This document shows positions 49,936 through 58,931 of a DNA stretch of 64,000 bases, piece after piece. Numbering within the stretch: position 1 is the stretch's first letter; the number at the start of each line of letters is the position of its first letter. The position numbers were made by a program, and so were the translations under genes. The stretch is taken from NCBI RefSeq assembly GCF_000527135.1, contig NZ_AZUP01000001.1:3807535-3871534 (forward strand). The letters are read 5' to 3'. The DNA is from Methyloversatilis discipulorum. Its GTDB lineage: Bacteria; Pseudomonadota; Gammaproteobacteria; Burkholderiales; Rhodocyclaceae. The notes under the pieces were generated by a model, which saw only the letters and a program-made list of their open reading frames with translations, ran no database searches and was not told the DNA's origin.

Positions 49936-50711
49936 TGGAACAGCACCGCGCCCGCAAGCGCTTCGGTCAGAACTTCCTGGTCGACGGCAACATCATCCGC
50001 AAGATCGTCGCGGCCATCGATCCGAAGCCCGATCAGGTGATGGTGGAGATCGGCCCCGGCCTCGGCGCGATGACGCGGCCGGTGACCGAGCGGATCGACC
50101 GCCTGCACGTGGTCGAGATCGACCGTGACCTCGCGCAGCGCCTGCGCGAGGGCGATCTGGCGCCCAAGCTGGAAATACACGAAACCGACGCGCTGAAATT
50201 CGATTTCGGCGCGCTGGGTGACGACGTGCGGGTGATCGGCAACCTGCCGTACAACATTTCCAGCCCGTTGCTGTTCCACCTCGCCGAGCACGCCGAGCAT
50301 GTGCGCGACATGACCTTCATGCTGCAGAAGGAGGTGGTGGATCGCATCGTCGCTGCTCCGGACACCGACGAGTACGGCCGGCTGTCGGTCATGCTGCAGT
50401 ACCGCTTCGAATGCGCCCACCTGTTCGACGTGCCGCCGGGCGCCTTCAGGCCGGCGCCTAAGGTGATGTCGGCCATCGTGCATCTGCGCCCGCGCCCGGT
50501 CGAACAGCTGACCGCGCGCGATCCGCTGCTGATGTCGGCCATCGTCAAGGCCGCCTTCGGCCAGCGCCGCAAGACGCTGCGCAACACGCTGCGCGAGCAC
50601 CTCGATACGGCGGACTGGGACGCACTGGGCATCGACCCGTCACGCCGCGGCGAAACCCTCGAAGTCGCCGACTACGTGCGTATCGCCAACTACTGCAGCG
50701 AACGCCGCTGA
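49935..50711 (+). CDS. rsmA: 16S rRNA (adenine-N6)-dimethyltransferase
   Basis: 258 residues; dimethylates the two adjacent adenines near the 3' end of 16S rRNA (KsgA). RKRFGQNFLVD at the start, EIGPGLGAMT for S-adenosylmethionine and NLPYNISSPLLFHL as the catalytic loop are diagnostic. Last gene of the lptD operon; convergent with the DUF2892 gene, five bases apart. Confidence 0.97.
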   Translation: MEQHRARKRFGQNFLVDGNIIRKIVAAIDPKPDQVMVEIGPGLGAMTRPVTERIDRLHVVEIDRDLAQRLREGDLAPKLEIHETDALKFDFGALGDDVRVIGNLPYNISSPLLFHLAEHAEHVRDMTFMLQKEVVDRIVAAPDTDEYGRLSVMLQYRFECAHLFDVPPGAFRPAPKVMSAIVHLRPRPVEQLTARDPLLMSAIVKAAFGQRRKTLRNTLREHLDTADWDALGIDPSRRGETLEVADYVRIANYCSERR

Positions 50712-50716
50712 GATCC

Positions 50717-50914
50717 TCAGGCGTCCTTGCGGATGCCGCAGGTGCTGATGCCCAGTAGCGGATAGACCGGGCAGAAATTGAACAGCCCGGTCAGCAGCGG
50801 TACCACGCCGATATAGCCCCACACGCCGATCTGGCCCATGGCCGCCAGCGCGATCAGCGCGACGCCGACGACGATGCGCAGGATCTTGTCGATGCCGCCC
50901 ACATTGCTTTTCAT
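50717..50914 (-). CDS. DUF2892 (YgaP transmembrane-like) inner-membrane protein
   Basis: 65 residues. Starts MKSNVGGIDKILRIVVGVAL and has two membrane helices separated by GVWGYIG, then NFCPVYPLLGISTC, the family's C-terminal signature with conserved cysteines. The same module forms the membrane part of E. coli YgaP, a rhodanese. Stand-alone forms are common; function unclear, possibly linked to sulfur or redox stress. A GGGAGA ribosome-binding site precedes the ATG. A Crp/Fnr-type dyad lies 62 bases upstream. Confidence 0.88.
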   Translation of the reverse strand: MKSNVGGIDKILRIVVGVALIALAAMGQIGVWGYIGVVPLLTGLFNFCPVYPLLGISTCGIRKDA

Positions 50915-50975
50915 GATCGTTCTCCCGAGTAAGTAAGGTGTGACGTCATGGTCCGCGCGGAGCCATCGGCCTTCA

Positions 50976-50989
50976 GTGACCCAGGTTAC
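50976..50989 (-). promoter_or_regulatory. Crp/Fnr-type dyad upstream of the DUF2892 gene
   Basis: GTGAC-CCAG-GTTAC, a near-perfect 5-4-5 dyad. It shares the core TGACC-N2-GGTYA with the FNR-like box before ompW. A class II layout would put a -10 at 50948-50953, where GACCAT is a weak match. Confidence 0.45.
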
Positions 50990-51030
50990 ACAGCGCGCGC
51001 AGGGCCCCGGCGGTTGTCCGCACAGGGCTG

Positions 51031-51059
51031 TTGACATCGGAAAATGACATAGGGATAGT
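51031..51059 (+). promoter_or_regulatory. Sigma-70 promoter of the two-partner secretion locus
   Basis: TTGACA (51031-51036, exact consensus), 17 bases, GATAGT (51054-51059, four of six). It lies 35 bases before the TpsB gene. Confidence 0.65.
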
Positions 51060-51093
51060 TGCGCGATCATCGTGAACGAGGTCGCCGCCGGAC

Positions 51094-52716
51094 ATGTCGC
51101 TCGCCCACCGCATCGTCTGCTGCGCCCTTGCCCTGCTCGGCACGCTCCCGGTGCTGGCGCGCGAGCCGGCCGAGCGCCTGCTCGACGAACAGCGGCAGGC
51201 TGCGGAGCGCTCGCGACTGGAACGCGACGCACTGCCCCCTGCAGACGCACCCGCTCCGGCGCTGAACGTGCGGCCCGATTCGGTCGCCGAGGACGGCGTC
51301 GTAATCGAGCGGCCATCGATAGAGATCGACGCCGCAGGCCTGCTGCCGGCGCATGCGCTGGCCTCGCTCACCGACGAGTTCTCCTCCGTGTCGCTCGGCG
51401 TACGGCGCATCGCGCTGCTGCTTCGCCGCGTGGACGCCCGGCTGGTCGAGGCGGGCTGGATCACCAGCCGGTCCCGTCTGGTCACCCTCGACCCCGCGCG
51501 AAGCCTGCTCCGTATCGGGGTGGTACCCGGCCGTGTCGAGGCCATCCGCTCGAACGACGCGCCACCGTCGGCAGTGGCCCGGGCCTTTCCGCTGGCTGCC
51601 GGTGACGTATTGACGCAGGAGGCGCTCGAACAGGGCATACAGCAGATCAACCGGCTCCGCATGATGCAGGCTCAGGTGCGTGTGCTGCCGGGAGCGCAGG
51701 ACGGCGGAAGCGTGATCGACCTCGCGCTGCCGCGCGTACGGAGCACCTCGGTCTCCATCGGCGCCGACAACCTGGGTACGCGGTCGACCGGAACCGGCCG
51801 CGCCCGCGTAGGCCTGCGTTTCGGCAATCGCCTCGGACTGTTCGAGGACATCCAGCTCATGCATCTGCGCAGCGCCCACAGTGAGGCCCTGCTGGCGTCG
51901 CTGTCGGTGCCCGATGGCTTCAACACCTGGTCGGCGACGCTGTCCGGCTCCAGTTCGGACAGCACGCTCGCCGGGCTGTCCTTCGACAGCTCGGCACGGA
52001 CTGCCGTTATCGGCTGGAACCTGGTGCTCGCGCTCGACGCAGAGCGACGCGATGCGCTCGATCTGAGCGTCCAGCGCACGCGCATCGCACGCACGCTCGG
52101 ACCGATCGAACTCGACACCCGGCGCAGCACCGTGGCGCGCCTTGCCTGGAGCCGCACCGGGCGCTTCGGCCAGGCCCAGTACTTCGTAGAACCTTCGCTG
52201 TCGGTCGGGCTGCGGTCCTTCGGCGCCGAGGTCGATGCAGAGCGACTGCCGGCCAGTCACACCCACTACCAGTTTGCCAAGTGGTCGCTGGCCGCTGCGG
52301 CCGTGGCGCGGGACGACCGCGGGCGCGTCGAATTCGCGTCGCAACTGACGGTACAGCGCACCGGCGTCAGCCTGCCCGGCGCAGAACAGTTGCTGCTCGG
52401 AGGATTGAACACGGTGCGCGGCTTTGACGAGGCGGCGGTGGCCGGCGATACCGGCTACCTGCTGCGCTGCGAAGTGCGCTTCCCGACCGCTTTCGGCCGC
52501 GACACGCATGTGGGCGCGCCGTTCGTCCATTTCGATCAAGGGGCGACGCGGCTGATCGACGGGCCGCGCATGACACTCGCGGGCGTCGGAGCCGGTGTGC
52601 GTGGCAGCACACCGGACTTCGTCTGGGAAGCCGTCATCAGCACACCACTGCGCCGCCCCGAAACGCTTCCCGACAGCGGATGGACCTTCCGCTTTGCCCT
52701 TGGCTATGCCATCTGA
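51094..52716 (+). CDS. TpsB/FhaC-type outer-membrane transporter
   Basis: 540 residues. A signal peptide ends near VLARE; a POTRA-bearing periplasmic part spans about residues 70-215 (IEIDAAGLLP, VEAIRSNDAPPSAVARAF, LEQGIQQINRLRMMQAQVRV) and a 16-stranded barrel fills the rest. The lid-loop motif is VRGF (about residue 440), with the C-terminal aromatic-containing FRFALGYAI. TpsB proteins secrete one partner TpsA protein; here that is the large gene at 53481. The start has no strong ribosome-binding site. Confidence 0.9.
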   Translation: MSLAHRIVCCALALLGTLPVLAREPAERLLDEQRQAAERSRLERDALPPADAPAPALNVRPDSVAEDGVVIERPSIEIDAAGLLPAHALASLTDEFSSVSLGVRRIALLLRRVDARLVEAGWITSRSRLVTLDPARSLLRIGVVPGRVEAIRSNDAPPSAVARAFPLAAGDVLTQEALEQGIQQINRLRMMQAQVRVLPGAQDGGSVIDLALPRVRSTSVSIGADNLGTRSTGTGRARVGLRFGNRLGLFEDIQLMHLRSAHSEALLASLSVPDGFNTWSATLSGSSSDSTLAGLSFDSSARTAVIGWNLVLALDAERRDALDLSVQRTRIARTLGPIELDTRRSTVARLAWSRTGRFGQAQYFVEPSLSVGLRSFGAEVDAERLPASHTHYQFAKWSLAAAAVARDDRGRVEFASQLTVQRTGVSLPGAEQLLLGGLNTVRGFDEAAVAGDTGYLLRCEVRFPTAFGRDTHVGAPFVHFDQGATRLIDGPRMTLAGVGAGVRGSTPDFVWEAVISTPLRRPETLPDSGWTFRFALGYAI

Positions 52717-52737
52717 CGGACGCGCACGGAGCACACG

Positions 52738-53466
52738 ATGACCCCGCTTCGAACCTCGATCTGCGTCACGCTGCTGGCATTCGCGGTAGCGGTGTCCGCC
52801 GCCAGTCCGCCGGACCAACGCACGGCCGCGGCCGCCGCGACGCAGACCCTTGCGCACGACCTGCTGTGGCGGCGCGCGCTGGCAGCCGGTTTCGATGATG
52901 GCGCCGGCGCTTCCGACCCCGACCGGAGGCAGGCGGCGATCGACGCCTACGTCGGCAGCCGCATCCGGCCCGTCGAACCGAGCGAACAGGCGCTGCAGGC
53001 GCGCTATCGCGACCTGATCGGGAGGACGGGACCGCAGGAGTACCGCATCAGGCTGCTGCAGAGCGACGACGCCGCGGCCGTGAGGCGGGCGCATGAGCGC
53101 GCGCAGGCCGGCGTTCCGTTCGCGCACCTTGCCAGCGAACTGTCCCGCGTGCCGTCGGCTGCGCGTGGGGGAGATCTGGGTTGGGTCGGCTTTGCCTTGC
53201 CGCCGACATTGGGGCAGACGAACGGTCTGCCGCTGGAGATTGCCCGTGTGCTGCCGCATCTCGCGCCCGGAGAATTGAGCGAGCCACTGGCGCTGGCCGA
53301 CAGCTGGGCTCTCGTGCTGCTCGAAGCGGTGCGCGATACGCAGCGGCCGTCTTTCGAAAGCGTGCGCGAAACGCTGCGCGCGCTCTTCCTGCGCGAATCG
53401 GCGCTGGCGCAGGCGCGCGCACTGGGTGAGGAAATCGTCCGCGAAGCCATGAGCTCGCGACCGTGA
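52738..53466 (+). CDS. Parvulin-type peptidyl-prolyl isomerase inside the TPS locus
   Basis: 242 residues with a signal peptide to about AVSAAS. A parvulin/PpiC domain covers about residues 98-200 (YRIRLLQSDDAAAVRRAHER, FAHLASELSRVPSAARGGDLGW, LAPGELSEPLALADSWALVL), although some usual histidines are missing, so chaperone function may outweigh catalysis. It stands between the TpsB and TpsA genes, with a one-base overlap region before the latter's leader. In Bordetella pertussis the unlinked parvulin Par27 assists FHA secretion; a similar role is inferred here. Confidence 0.88.
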   Translation: MTPLRTSICVTLLAFAVAVSAASPPDQRTAAAAATQTLAHDLLWRRALAAGFDDGAGASDPDRRQAAIDAYVGSRIRPVEPSEQALQARYRDLIGRTGPQEYRIRLLQSDDAAAVRRAHERAQAGVPFAHLASELSRVPSAARGGDLGWVGFALPPTLGQTNGLPLEIARVLPHLAPGELSEPLALADSWALVLLEAVRDTQRPSFESVRETLRALFLRESALAQARALGEEIVREAMSSRP

Positions 53467-53480
53467 GACAGGAGGCCCAC

Positions 53481-56400
53481 ATGCGTTCGATCCGTCGCAG
53501 CCTGTCGGCATGGATGTCCGTCGTCATGCTGGTGGCGTCGCTGCCTGTGCGTGCCGACCTGACGCCGGACGCGACGGCGGCCGCGCATCAGCAGGCGCGC
53601 GTCGGGACGGTCGGAGGCGTGTCAGTCGTCGACATCGTGGCCGCCGATGCGCGCGGCACATCGCACAACCGCTGGTCGGCCTTCGATGTGCCGGCGCGTG
53701 GCCTGGTGCTGAACAATGCACCGACCGGCGCGACGTCGGCGCTGGCCGGTGCGTTGCCGGGCAACACGAACCTCGGCGGGGTGCCGGCTAGCCTGATCCT
53801 CAACGAGGTGACCGGCAATCGCCCGAGCGCGCTGCTGGGGCAGGTCGAGGTGGCGGGGCAGCCGGCGCGCCTGATCATTGCCAATCCGAACGGCATCACC
53901 TGTGACGGCTGCGGATTCATCGGCACGCCGCATGTGCAGCTGACGACCGGTCGGCCGGTCTGGGCGGACGAGGCTCTGCGCTTCGACGTGACCGGGGGCC
54001 GCATCGACATCGGCAGCAACGGATTGGCCGCACTGGCGGCGCGCATCGACTTGATCGCGCAGACCGTGCGCACGCGCGGCGAGCTGCGCACGACCGGCGA
54101 CGCAAAGCTGTTCGCCGGCCGGGCCGTGGTCGACAGCATGTCGCTGGTGCCGGACGACCTCGCGGCGTATCCGCAGGGCAGCGATGATTTCATCGCCATC
54201 GACATCGGCCAGACCGTCAGCGCCGGCAGCATCCAGCTGATCGCGATGGGCGAGAACATCGGCGTGCGTACCTCCGCGCCGCTGCTCGCAGCCGCCGACA
54301 TCCTGATTGCGTCGCGCCAGACCGTGCTGCTCGACGGCGCGGTGAACGCCGGGCGGGACGTCGAGTTCTACAACATCGGCGCGATGGACTCGGCACTGTC
54401 CGCATCGGTCGAGGCAGGTCGCCATCTGCGCTTTGTCGGCACCAGTCTCGATCTCACGGCGGCCGCGAGCCTGATCGCAGAGGGCGACATCGGTCTGGGC
54501 TTCGTTGGCGACAACTCGGACGGCTGGGCGGCGCTGCGCAACGCCGGGCGCATCGAGGCCGGCGGCGCGCTGTCGATGTCAGGTCTCAGGATGGGCTTGA
54601 ACACGGGCGTCATCCGCTCGGGCGGCACGATGAACGCCGCCGCAGCATCCGTTCGCGTGCCCGACCATCAGCGCCATCTGACCGGCGCTCATTCCAGTCG
54701 CGCGATTGATGATGAGCGGGCGCCGGTGCAGATGCTGAACGCCGGCACGATGTCGGCCGGACTCGATCTGTTCGTGAATGCGGCCGACAACGAGGGCGGC
54801 TCGCTGGTCGCAGCGCGTGACCTGTTCCTGTGGCAGGAACCGCAGCGGTCCGCCGCGTCCGGTAACGCATCGGCCGGGCGCGACCTCTTCCTGTTCGCGC
54901 CGGTGCCTGACGAACATGAGCCGCCGCAGGTGAGCGGACGGCTGTTCCGCGCGGCGAGTGACCTGTACCTGCTCGACGCGCCGGACATCCTGAGCGATCA
55001 CGAAACGCTGCGCGCGCAATTGCTCGCCGGCACCGCAGACAGGAGCGGGTCGGGCACGGAGGACTATGTCAATCGCGACACGCTGGCGGCCGGCCGGGAT
55101 CTGCACGTGCTGCTCGACGCGCGTTTCGCCAATGCGTCGGTGATCGAAGCGGGCCGCGATCTGACCATCGTAGCGAAAGAGGTGCGCAACGAAACGCGGG
55201 TCGACACGCGTCGTGTCGAGGTCGCCTACGAGTACTTCGACGGCTGCCGCACCGAGTATGCCGGCGTCTGCAGCGCCGATATCGAACAGCCGGCGGCGCC
55301 GGCGACCATGGTGGCCGGGCGCGATCTGACGGTCAGCACGCAGCGTTTCGTCAATCGCGGCGCGCGCGTGCTCGCTGGCGGACGCATCGACATCACCGCG
55401 CCCGACTTCCTGAACGAAGACAGGCGCTACGGCGCGATCTGGTCATCCCGCTATTCGCTGATCGATCCGGACACTCAGTTCGGCGACGACGGCAGCTGCG
55501 GCGATGCCAGTACCGACGTCTGTCTCGACCCGATCGACTGGATGCGCAGCGCATCCGGCAGCGTCGAACTGGGCGTGCTGCCGGGCATCATCCAGGCGGG
55601 GGCGGACTTTTCCGTCGGCCAGCCTCCGGATGGCGGGGCCGGCGGAACGCCGGGTGGAGGAACGCTCCCGCCGACTACCCCGGCGCCGTCGGTGGATGGC
55701 TCAGTACTCTTGCTGGCTTCGCTCGCCCGGCTGATCGACCAGGGGGCGGGCAGCCACGACAACGTTCCGGCAGCGCTGTCCTCCTTCGTCAATACCGGCA
55801 GCATCCACGCCGGCAGCATGGCGGTCCGCGCCGACCACATCCGCAACGGCTTCGACCTCGTCGCGGACTACTACCACCGTACCGCCGAGCTGTCGCTGCC
55901 GCCGGCCGCCATCGATGTCGCCGCCTACGGCGCCCACGGCAGCCTTGCCGTGCCACCGGGCGATTACAGCGGTGCTGCACTGATGCGTCTGCTGCTGGCG
56001 AACCTCGCCAGCAGCGCGCCGTTCGCGCTGACGCCCGAAGAGGAGGCCGCGGCGCTGCGCAACGCGCTGCTCGCGACCACGCATCGCGGCTGGATACTGC
56101 CCGGGCTGAGCTGGGACCCGCTGACCGGTCAATCGCCCGAGGCCCAGCAGCGCACGCTGCTGGCGGCGAACGGCTTTGCGTTCGCCGTCGAGCACGGCAT
56201 TCCGATGGGGTCGGCGCTCGGCGAGGCGCAGCAGACGCTGCTGAAGTCGCCCATCCTCTGGTACGTCGAGCGCGATGGCGCACTTCGCCCGTGGATCTAT
56301 CTGCCGGAGGACTGGCAATCCCGGCTTGCGGTGATTCCAGGCGGCCTGCTCGATGCCGATGTCGGCATCGTCATCGTCGGCAATACCGTCGACAACACCG

Positions 56401-58574
56401 GCTTCGTGCTGTCGGACGGAACGCTGTCGATCACCGCCGACGAACTGCTGAACCGCAAGCGCTCGGCCTATTACTACGAAGAATTCAAGGTCGACGGCGG
56501 CACGCTGATCGTCGAAGGCAGCCAGGTGCAGGCCGGCGGCTTCATGCAGGCTGCGCAGTGGGCGCTCGACGTCGACCGCATCCAGTCGCTGTCGGGCGAG
56601 TTCCGTCTGCTCGGCGACGGCGCGGAAGACACCGTGCAGCGCAGTGCGGCTTTCGAGGCACAACTGGCCGAAGAACTGGGCAGTCGCTTCGTACGTGATG
56701 TGGCGCGCGACGACCTGCACTACCGCTTCGAGAAGGACTTCGGCTTCAGCGACGTGATGGGGCTGGCGACCAGCTTCCTGGTCGCCTCGATGATAGGCAT
56801 GGACGTGTCCACCTTCATCGGCAGTTTCGCCTCACCCGGCTCGGCCTTTGCGGCGGCCTCCTCGGCGGGGGCGGCCGGTTTCGGCAACACCATGGCCAGC
56901 GCCTTCGTGACACAGACGATCTCGTCGTCGGTTGGCCAGATGGTGGCCAGCGGTCGTCTCGACATCGGCAACGCGCTGAACAGCGGCCTGGCTGCCGGCC
57001 TCAGTGCCGGATCGGCACAATGGACCGGAACGACCTTCAACGATCCCCTGCAGCGCTACGCCGCACGAGCGCTGACCTCCGGTCTGATCGGCGAGGTGAC
57101 CGGCAGCAGCTTTGAAGCCGCGCTGCTCTACTCGGCCGTCAATCAGGCCTCAGCCCTGGGTGCAGGCCTGATCGGCGACGGCGTGTTCGGCGAGCACGGC
57201 AGCGTCGGCCACCTGCTCGCGCATGGCGCACTGGGCGCGCTCGCCGAAGCCGCGCGCGGCGGCGACCCGATGGCGGGCGCACTGGGCGCAATGACCGCCA
57301 CGCTGATCGAACGTCCGCTCGATGACGCGCTGGGCCTGAGCGGAACGGCGCAAGGCCATGCGCTGCTGACCGCGCTCAGCATGATGGCGGGCGGAGCGGT
57401 TGCCGATGCCGCCGGCGGCGATCCGCTGGCCGGCGCCTTCGCCGCGCAGAACGTGACCCTGTTCAATTTCCTGAAACACCCGGAACAGGACCGCTACGCC
57501 AGCGCGAAGAATGCCTGCGGCGGCGATGCCGCCTGCCTGCAAGCGGTCGACGCCGACTTCGGCCAGCTGTCGCAGGCGAACAAGCAGGCGCTGGCCGAAG
57601 CGCGCGTCGCGTGCGAAACGACCGGCTACTGCACCGACTACTACCGCCTGATGACCGAAGCCATGCCTCTCGGCCTGGGCGCGCAGCTTCCGGGCGGCAT
57701 CGACCCCGAGAACCCCTGGCTCGGCGCCCAGCAGAACGCCGAAGCCATCGCCTACAACCTGGCCCTCTACGACCGCCTGATGGCGCGCCCCCTGTCGGCC
57801 GAAGTCGTGCGCCAGGACTTCGGCCCCGACCCCGAGGCCTACCAGTTCTCACCGCAGGGCAGCAGCCACTACGTCGGCGCAAACACCGCCCAGAACATCG
57901 ACAAGGTGGTCGTGCTGTCCGCCGCCGGCGCATCGCTGGTGCTGCCGGGCCCGGAGGACTTGGCCGTCGGCGCGGTGCTGACGACCCAGGCAGGGCAGTT
58001 CGTTGCGCGGGTGATTGAGGTGGGTGGGCAGAAGCTGCTGCGGCTAGTCAGTGGATCAACTGTTCCGGTGAGCAAGTCGGGACAGGTGTTGAGCGCTGTA
58101 GCGGGCAGGGAGAACAAATATCTCGATGCGCTGACGTCACATCCCGAGGGGCACGCGTTCTCTGTTCATGGGGGCTCTGTAACCGATGGTCAGTTGGCCA
58201 TTCGCGCACGAACGGGAGTAAAGCCAAATACGGCGGTGGGACCAATCCCACCTCTGTCATCGGCCTTTCACAGTGATGATCTGTTGATCTTCGCGGATCA
58301 AGCCATACGGGAAGGGGGCGCGTTGCAGCGGGCGATTGCCAGGCAGCCAGGCCAGACGGTCGTGCGAGTCGACGCAGCCGATGTTGGCGACCTCGGAAGT
58401 AACCTCGGGCGTGGTTATGTGCGCATCGGAGCGACCGCAAACAAAGGATCTAACGCCTCAGTCATGGGCCCTGTCCAGAGAGTTGATAACCTGCGCAGCG
58501 CGCAAGGCATCTATGAGTTCAACCCAAGCAAACAAGTATGGGAGACGATTACGGTCTACCCTGCTCCGCACTGA
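53481..58574 (+). CDS. TpsA/CdiA-like large exoprotein with C-terminal toxin-like module
   Basis: 1697 residues. Signal peptide to about residue 25 and a TPS secretion domain at about 30-300 with NPNGI (135-139) and CDGC (141-144), the usual haemagglutinin activity signature. Beta-helical repeats (xxAGRDLxL style) cover about 270-650. A DUF637-like part lies near 1080-1240 and a pretoxin region near 1320 (AQNVTLFNFLKHPEQ, in the place of the VENN motif). From about residue 1520 base use shifts to lower GC and a distinct C-terminal module follows, with H1558-x4-H1563 in HAFSVHGG as candidate catalytic residues of an unidentified toxin. The ATG at 53481 follows AGGAGG. Confidence 0.9.
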   Translation: MRSIRRSLSAWMSVVMLVASLPVRADLTPDATAAAHQQARVGTVGGVSVVDIVAADARGTSHNRWSAFDVPARGLVLNNAPTGATSALAGALPGNTNLGGVPASLILNEVTGNRPSALLGQVEVAGQPARLIIANPNGITCDGCGFIGTPHVQLTTGRPVWADEALRFDVTGGRIDIGSNGLAALAARIDLIAQTVRTRGELRTTGDAKLFAGRAVVDSMSLVPDDLAAYPQGSDDFIAIDIGQTVSAGSIQLIAMGENIGVRTSAPLLAAADILIASRQTVLLDGAVNAGRDVEFYNIGAMDSALSASVEAGRHLRFVGTSLDLTAAASLIAEGDIGLGFVGDNSDGWAALRNAGRIEAGGALSMSGLRMGLNTGVIRSGGTMNAAAASVRVPDHQRHLTGAHSSRAIDDERAPVQMLNAGTMSAGLDLFVNAADNEGGSLVAARDLFLWQEPQRSAASGNASAGRDLFLFAPVPDEHEPPQVSGRLFRAASDLYLLDAPDILSDHETLRAQLLAGTADRSGSGTEDYVNRDTLAAGRDLHVLLDARFANASVIEAGRDLTIVAKEVRNETRVDTRRVEVAYEYFDGCRTEYAGVCSADIEQPAAPATMVAGRDLTVSTQRFVNRGARVLAGGRIDITAPDFLNEDRRYGAIWSSRYSLIDPDTQFGDDGSCGDASTDVCLDPIDWMRSASGSVELGVLPGIIQAGADFSVGQPPDGGAGGTPGGGTLPPTTPAPSVDGSVLLLASLARLIDQGAGSHDNVPAALSSFVNTGSIHAGSMAVRADHIRNGFDLVADYYHRTAELSLPPAAIDVAAYGAHGSLAVPPGDYSGAALMRLLLANLASSAPFALTPEEEAAALRNALLATTHRGWILPGLSWDPLTGQSPEAQQRTLLAANGFAFAVEHGIPMGSALGEAQQTLLKSPILWYVERDGALRPWIYLPEDWQSRLAVIPGGLLDADVGIVIVGNTVDNTGFVLSDGTLSITADELLNRKRSAYYYEEFKVDGGTLIVEGSQVQAGGFMQAAQWALDVDRIQSLSGEFRLLGDGAEDTVQRSAAFEAQLAEELGSRFVRDVARDDLHYRFEKDFGFSDVMGLATSFLVASMIGMDVSTFIGSFASPGSAFAAASSAGAAGFGNTMASAFVTQTISSSVGQMVASGRLDIGNALNSGLAAGLSAGSAQWTGTTFNDPLQRYAARALTSGLIGEVTGSSFEAALLYSAVNQASALGAGLIGDGVFGEHGSVGHLLAHGALGALAEAARGGDPMAGALGAMTATLIERPLDDALGLSGTAQGHALLTALSMMAGGAVADAAGGDPLAGAFAAQNVTLFNFLKHPEQDRYASAKNACGGDAACLQAVDADFGQLSQANKQALAEARVACETTGYCTDYYRLMTEAMPLGLGAQLPGGIDPENPWLGAQQNAEAIAYNLALYDRLMARPLSAEVVRQDFGPDPEAYQFSPQGSSHYVGANTAQNIDKVVVLSAAGASLVLPGPEDLAVGAVLTTQAGQFVARVIEVGGQKLLRLVSGSTVPVSKSGQVLSAVAGRENKYLDALTSHPEGHAFSVHGGSVTDGQLAIRARTGVKPNTAVGPIPPLSSAFHSDDLLIFADQAIREGGALQRAIARQPGQTVVRVDAADVGDLGSNLGRGYVRIGATANKGSNASVMGPVQRVDNLRSAQGIYEFNPSKQVWETITVYPAPH

Positions 58575-58581
58575 CGTCAAA

Positions 58582-58872
58582 ATGAAGGACATGAATAGCT
58601 TCGAAAACGTTGTGCATATGCTCAGGACAGTGTTCAACGTCGACAGTGGCCTGTCCGAGGACGCTGCGATCAAGATATATCGGCGTACGGCCCAGTCCAG
58701 CGGGAAGTTGGAGAGGCTGAGAGAGGAGCTTCGCCATGGCTTCGGCGATCCCGCGGTCTCGTGGCGAAGCCTACTGTCGAATGAAGACTATGAGGTGTTC
58801 GATGCTGAAACGGAGGATGAGGCGAGGTCCTATGCTCTGAGAATCTTATGGGAGCCGTTGAAAGGGCTTTAG
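58582..58872 (+). CDS. Putative immunity protein of the CDI-like locus
   Basis: 96 residues (about MKDMNSFENVVHMLRTVF..., rich in acidic residues at the end: YEVFDAETEDEA). Starts seven bases after the TpsA stop. I do not recognise a family with certainty, but size, place and low GC are those of CdiI immunity proteins, which block the matching CdiA C-terminal toxin in sister cells. An ATG at 58591 preceded by AAGGAC is an alternative start. Confidence 0.7.
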   Translation: MKDMNSFENVVHMLRTVFNVDSGLSEDAAIKIYRRTAQSSGKLERLREELRHGFGDPAVSWRSLLSNEDYEVFDAETEDEARSYALRILWEPLKGL

Positions 58873-58931
58873 ATGGCCTTGAGCTGAACCGCTGCCGCGG
58901 TGCGCGCTGATTTCATCGCCGCGGGTTTGAG

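Noticed and set aside
50709..50721. Small hairpin CTGAG-ATC-CTCAG between rsmA and the DUF2892 gene
   Set aside because: A five-base stem with no T-run is too weak to call a terminator.
51067..53511. 814-codon minus-strand open frame
   Set aside because: Antisense to the TpsB and parvulin genes; no domain, no ribosome-binding site.
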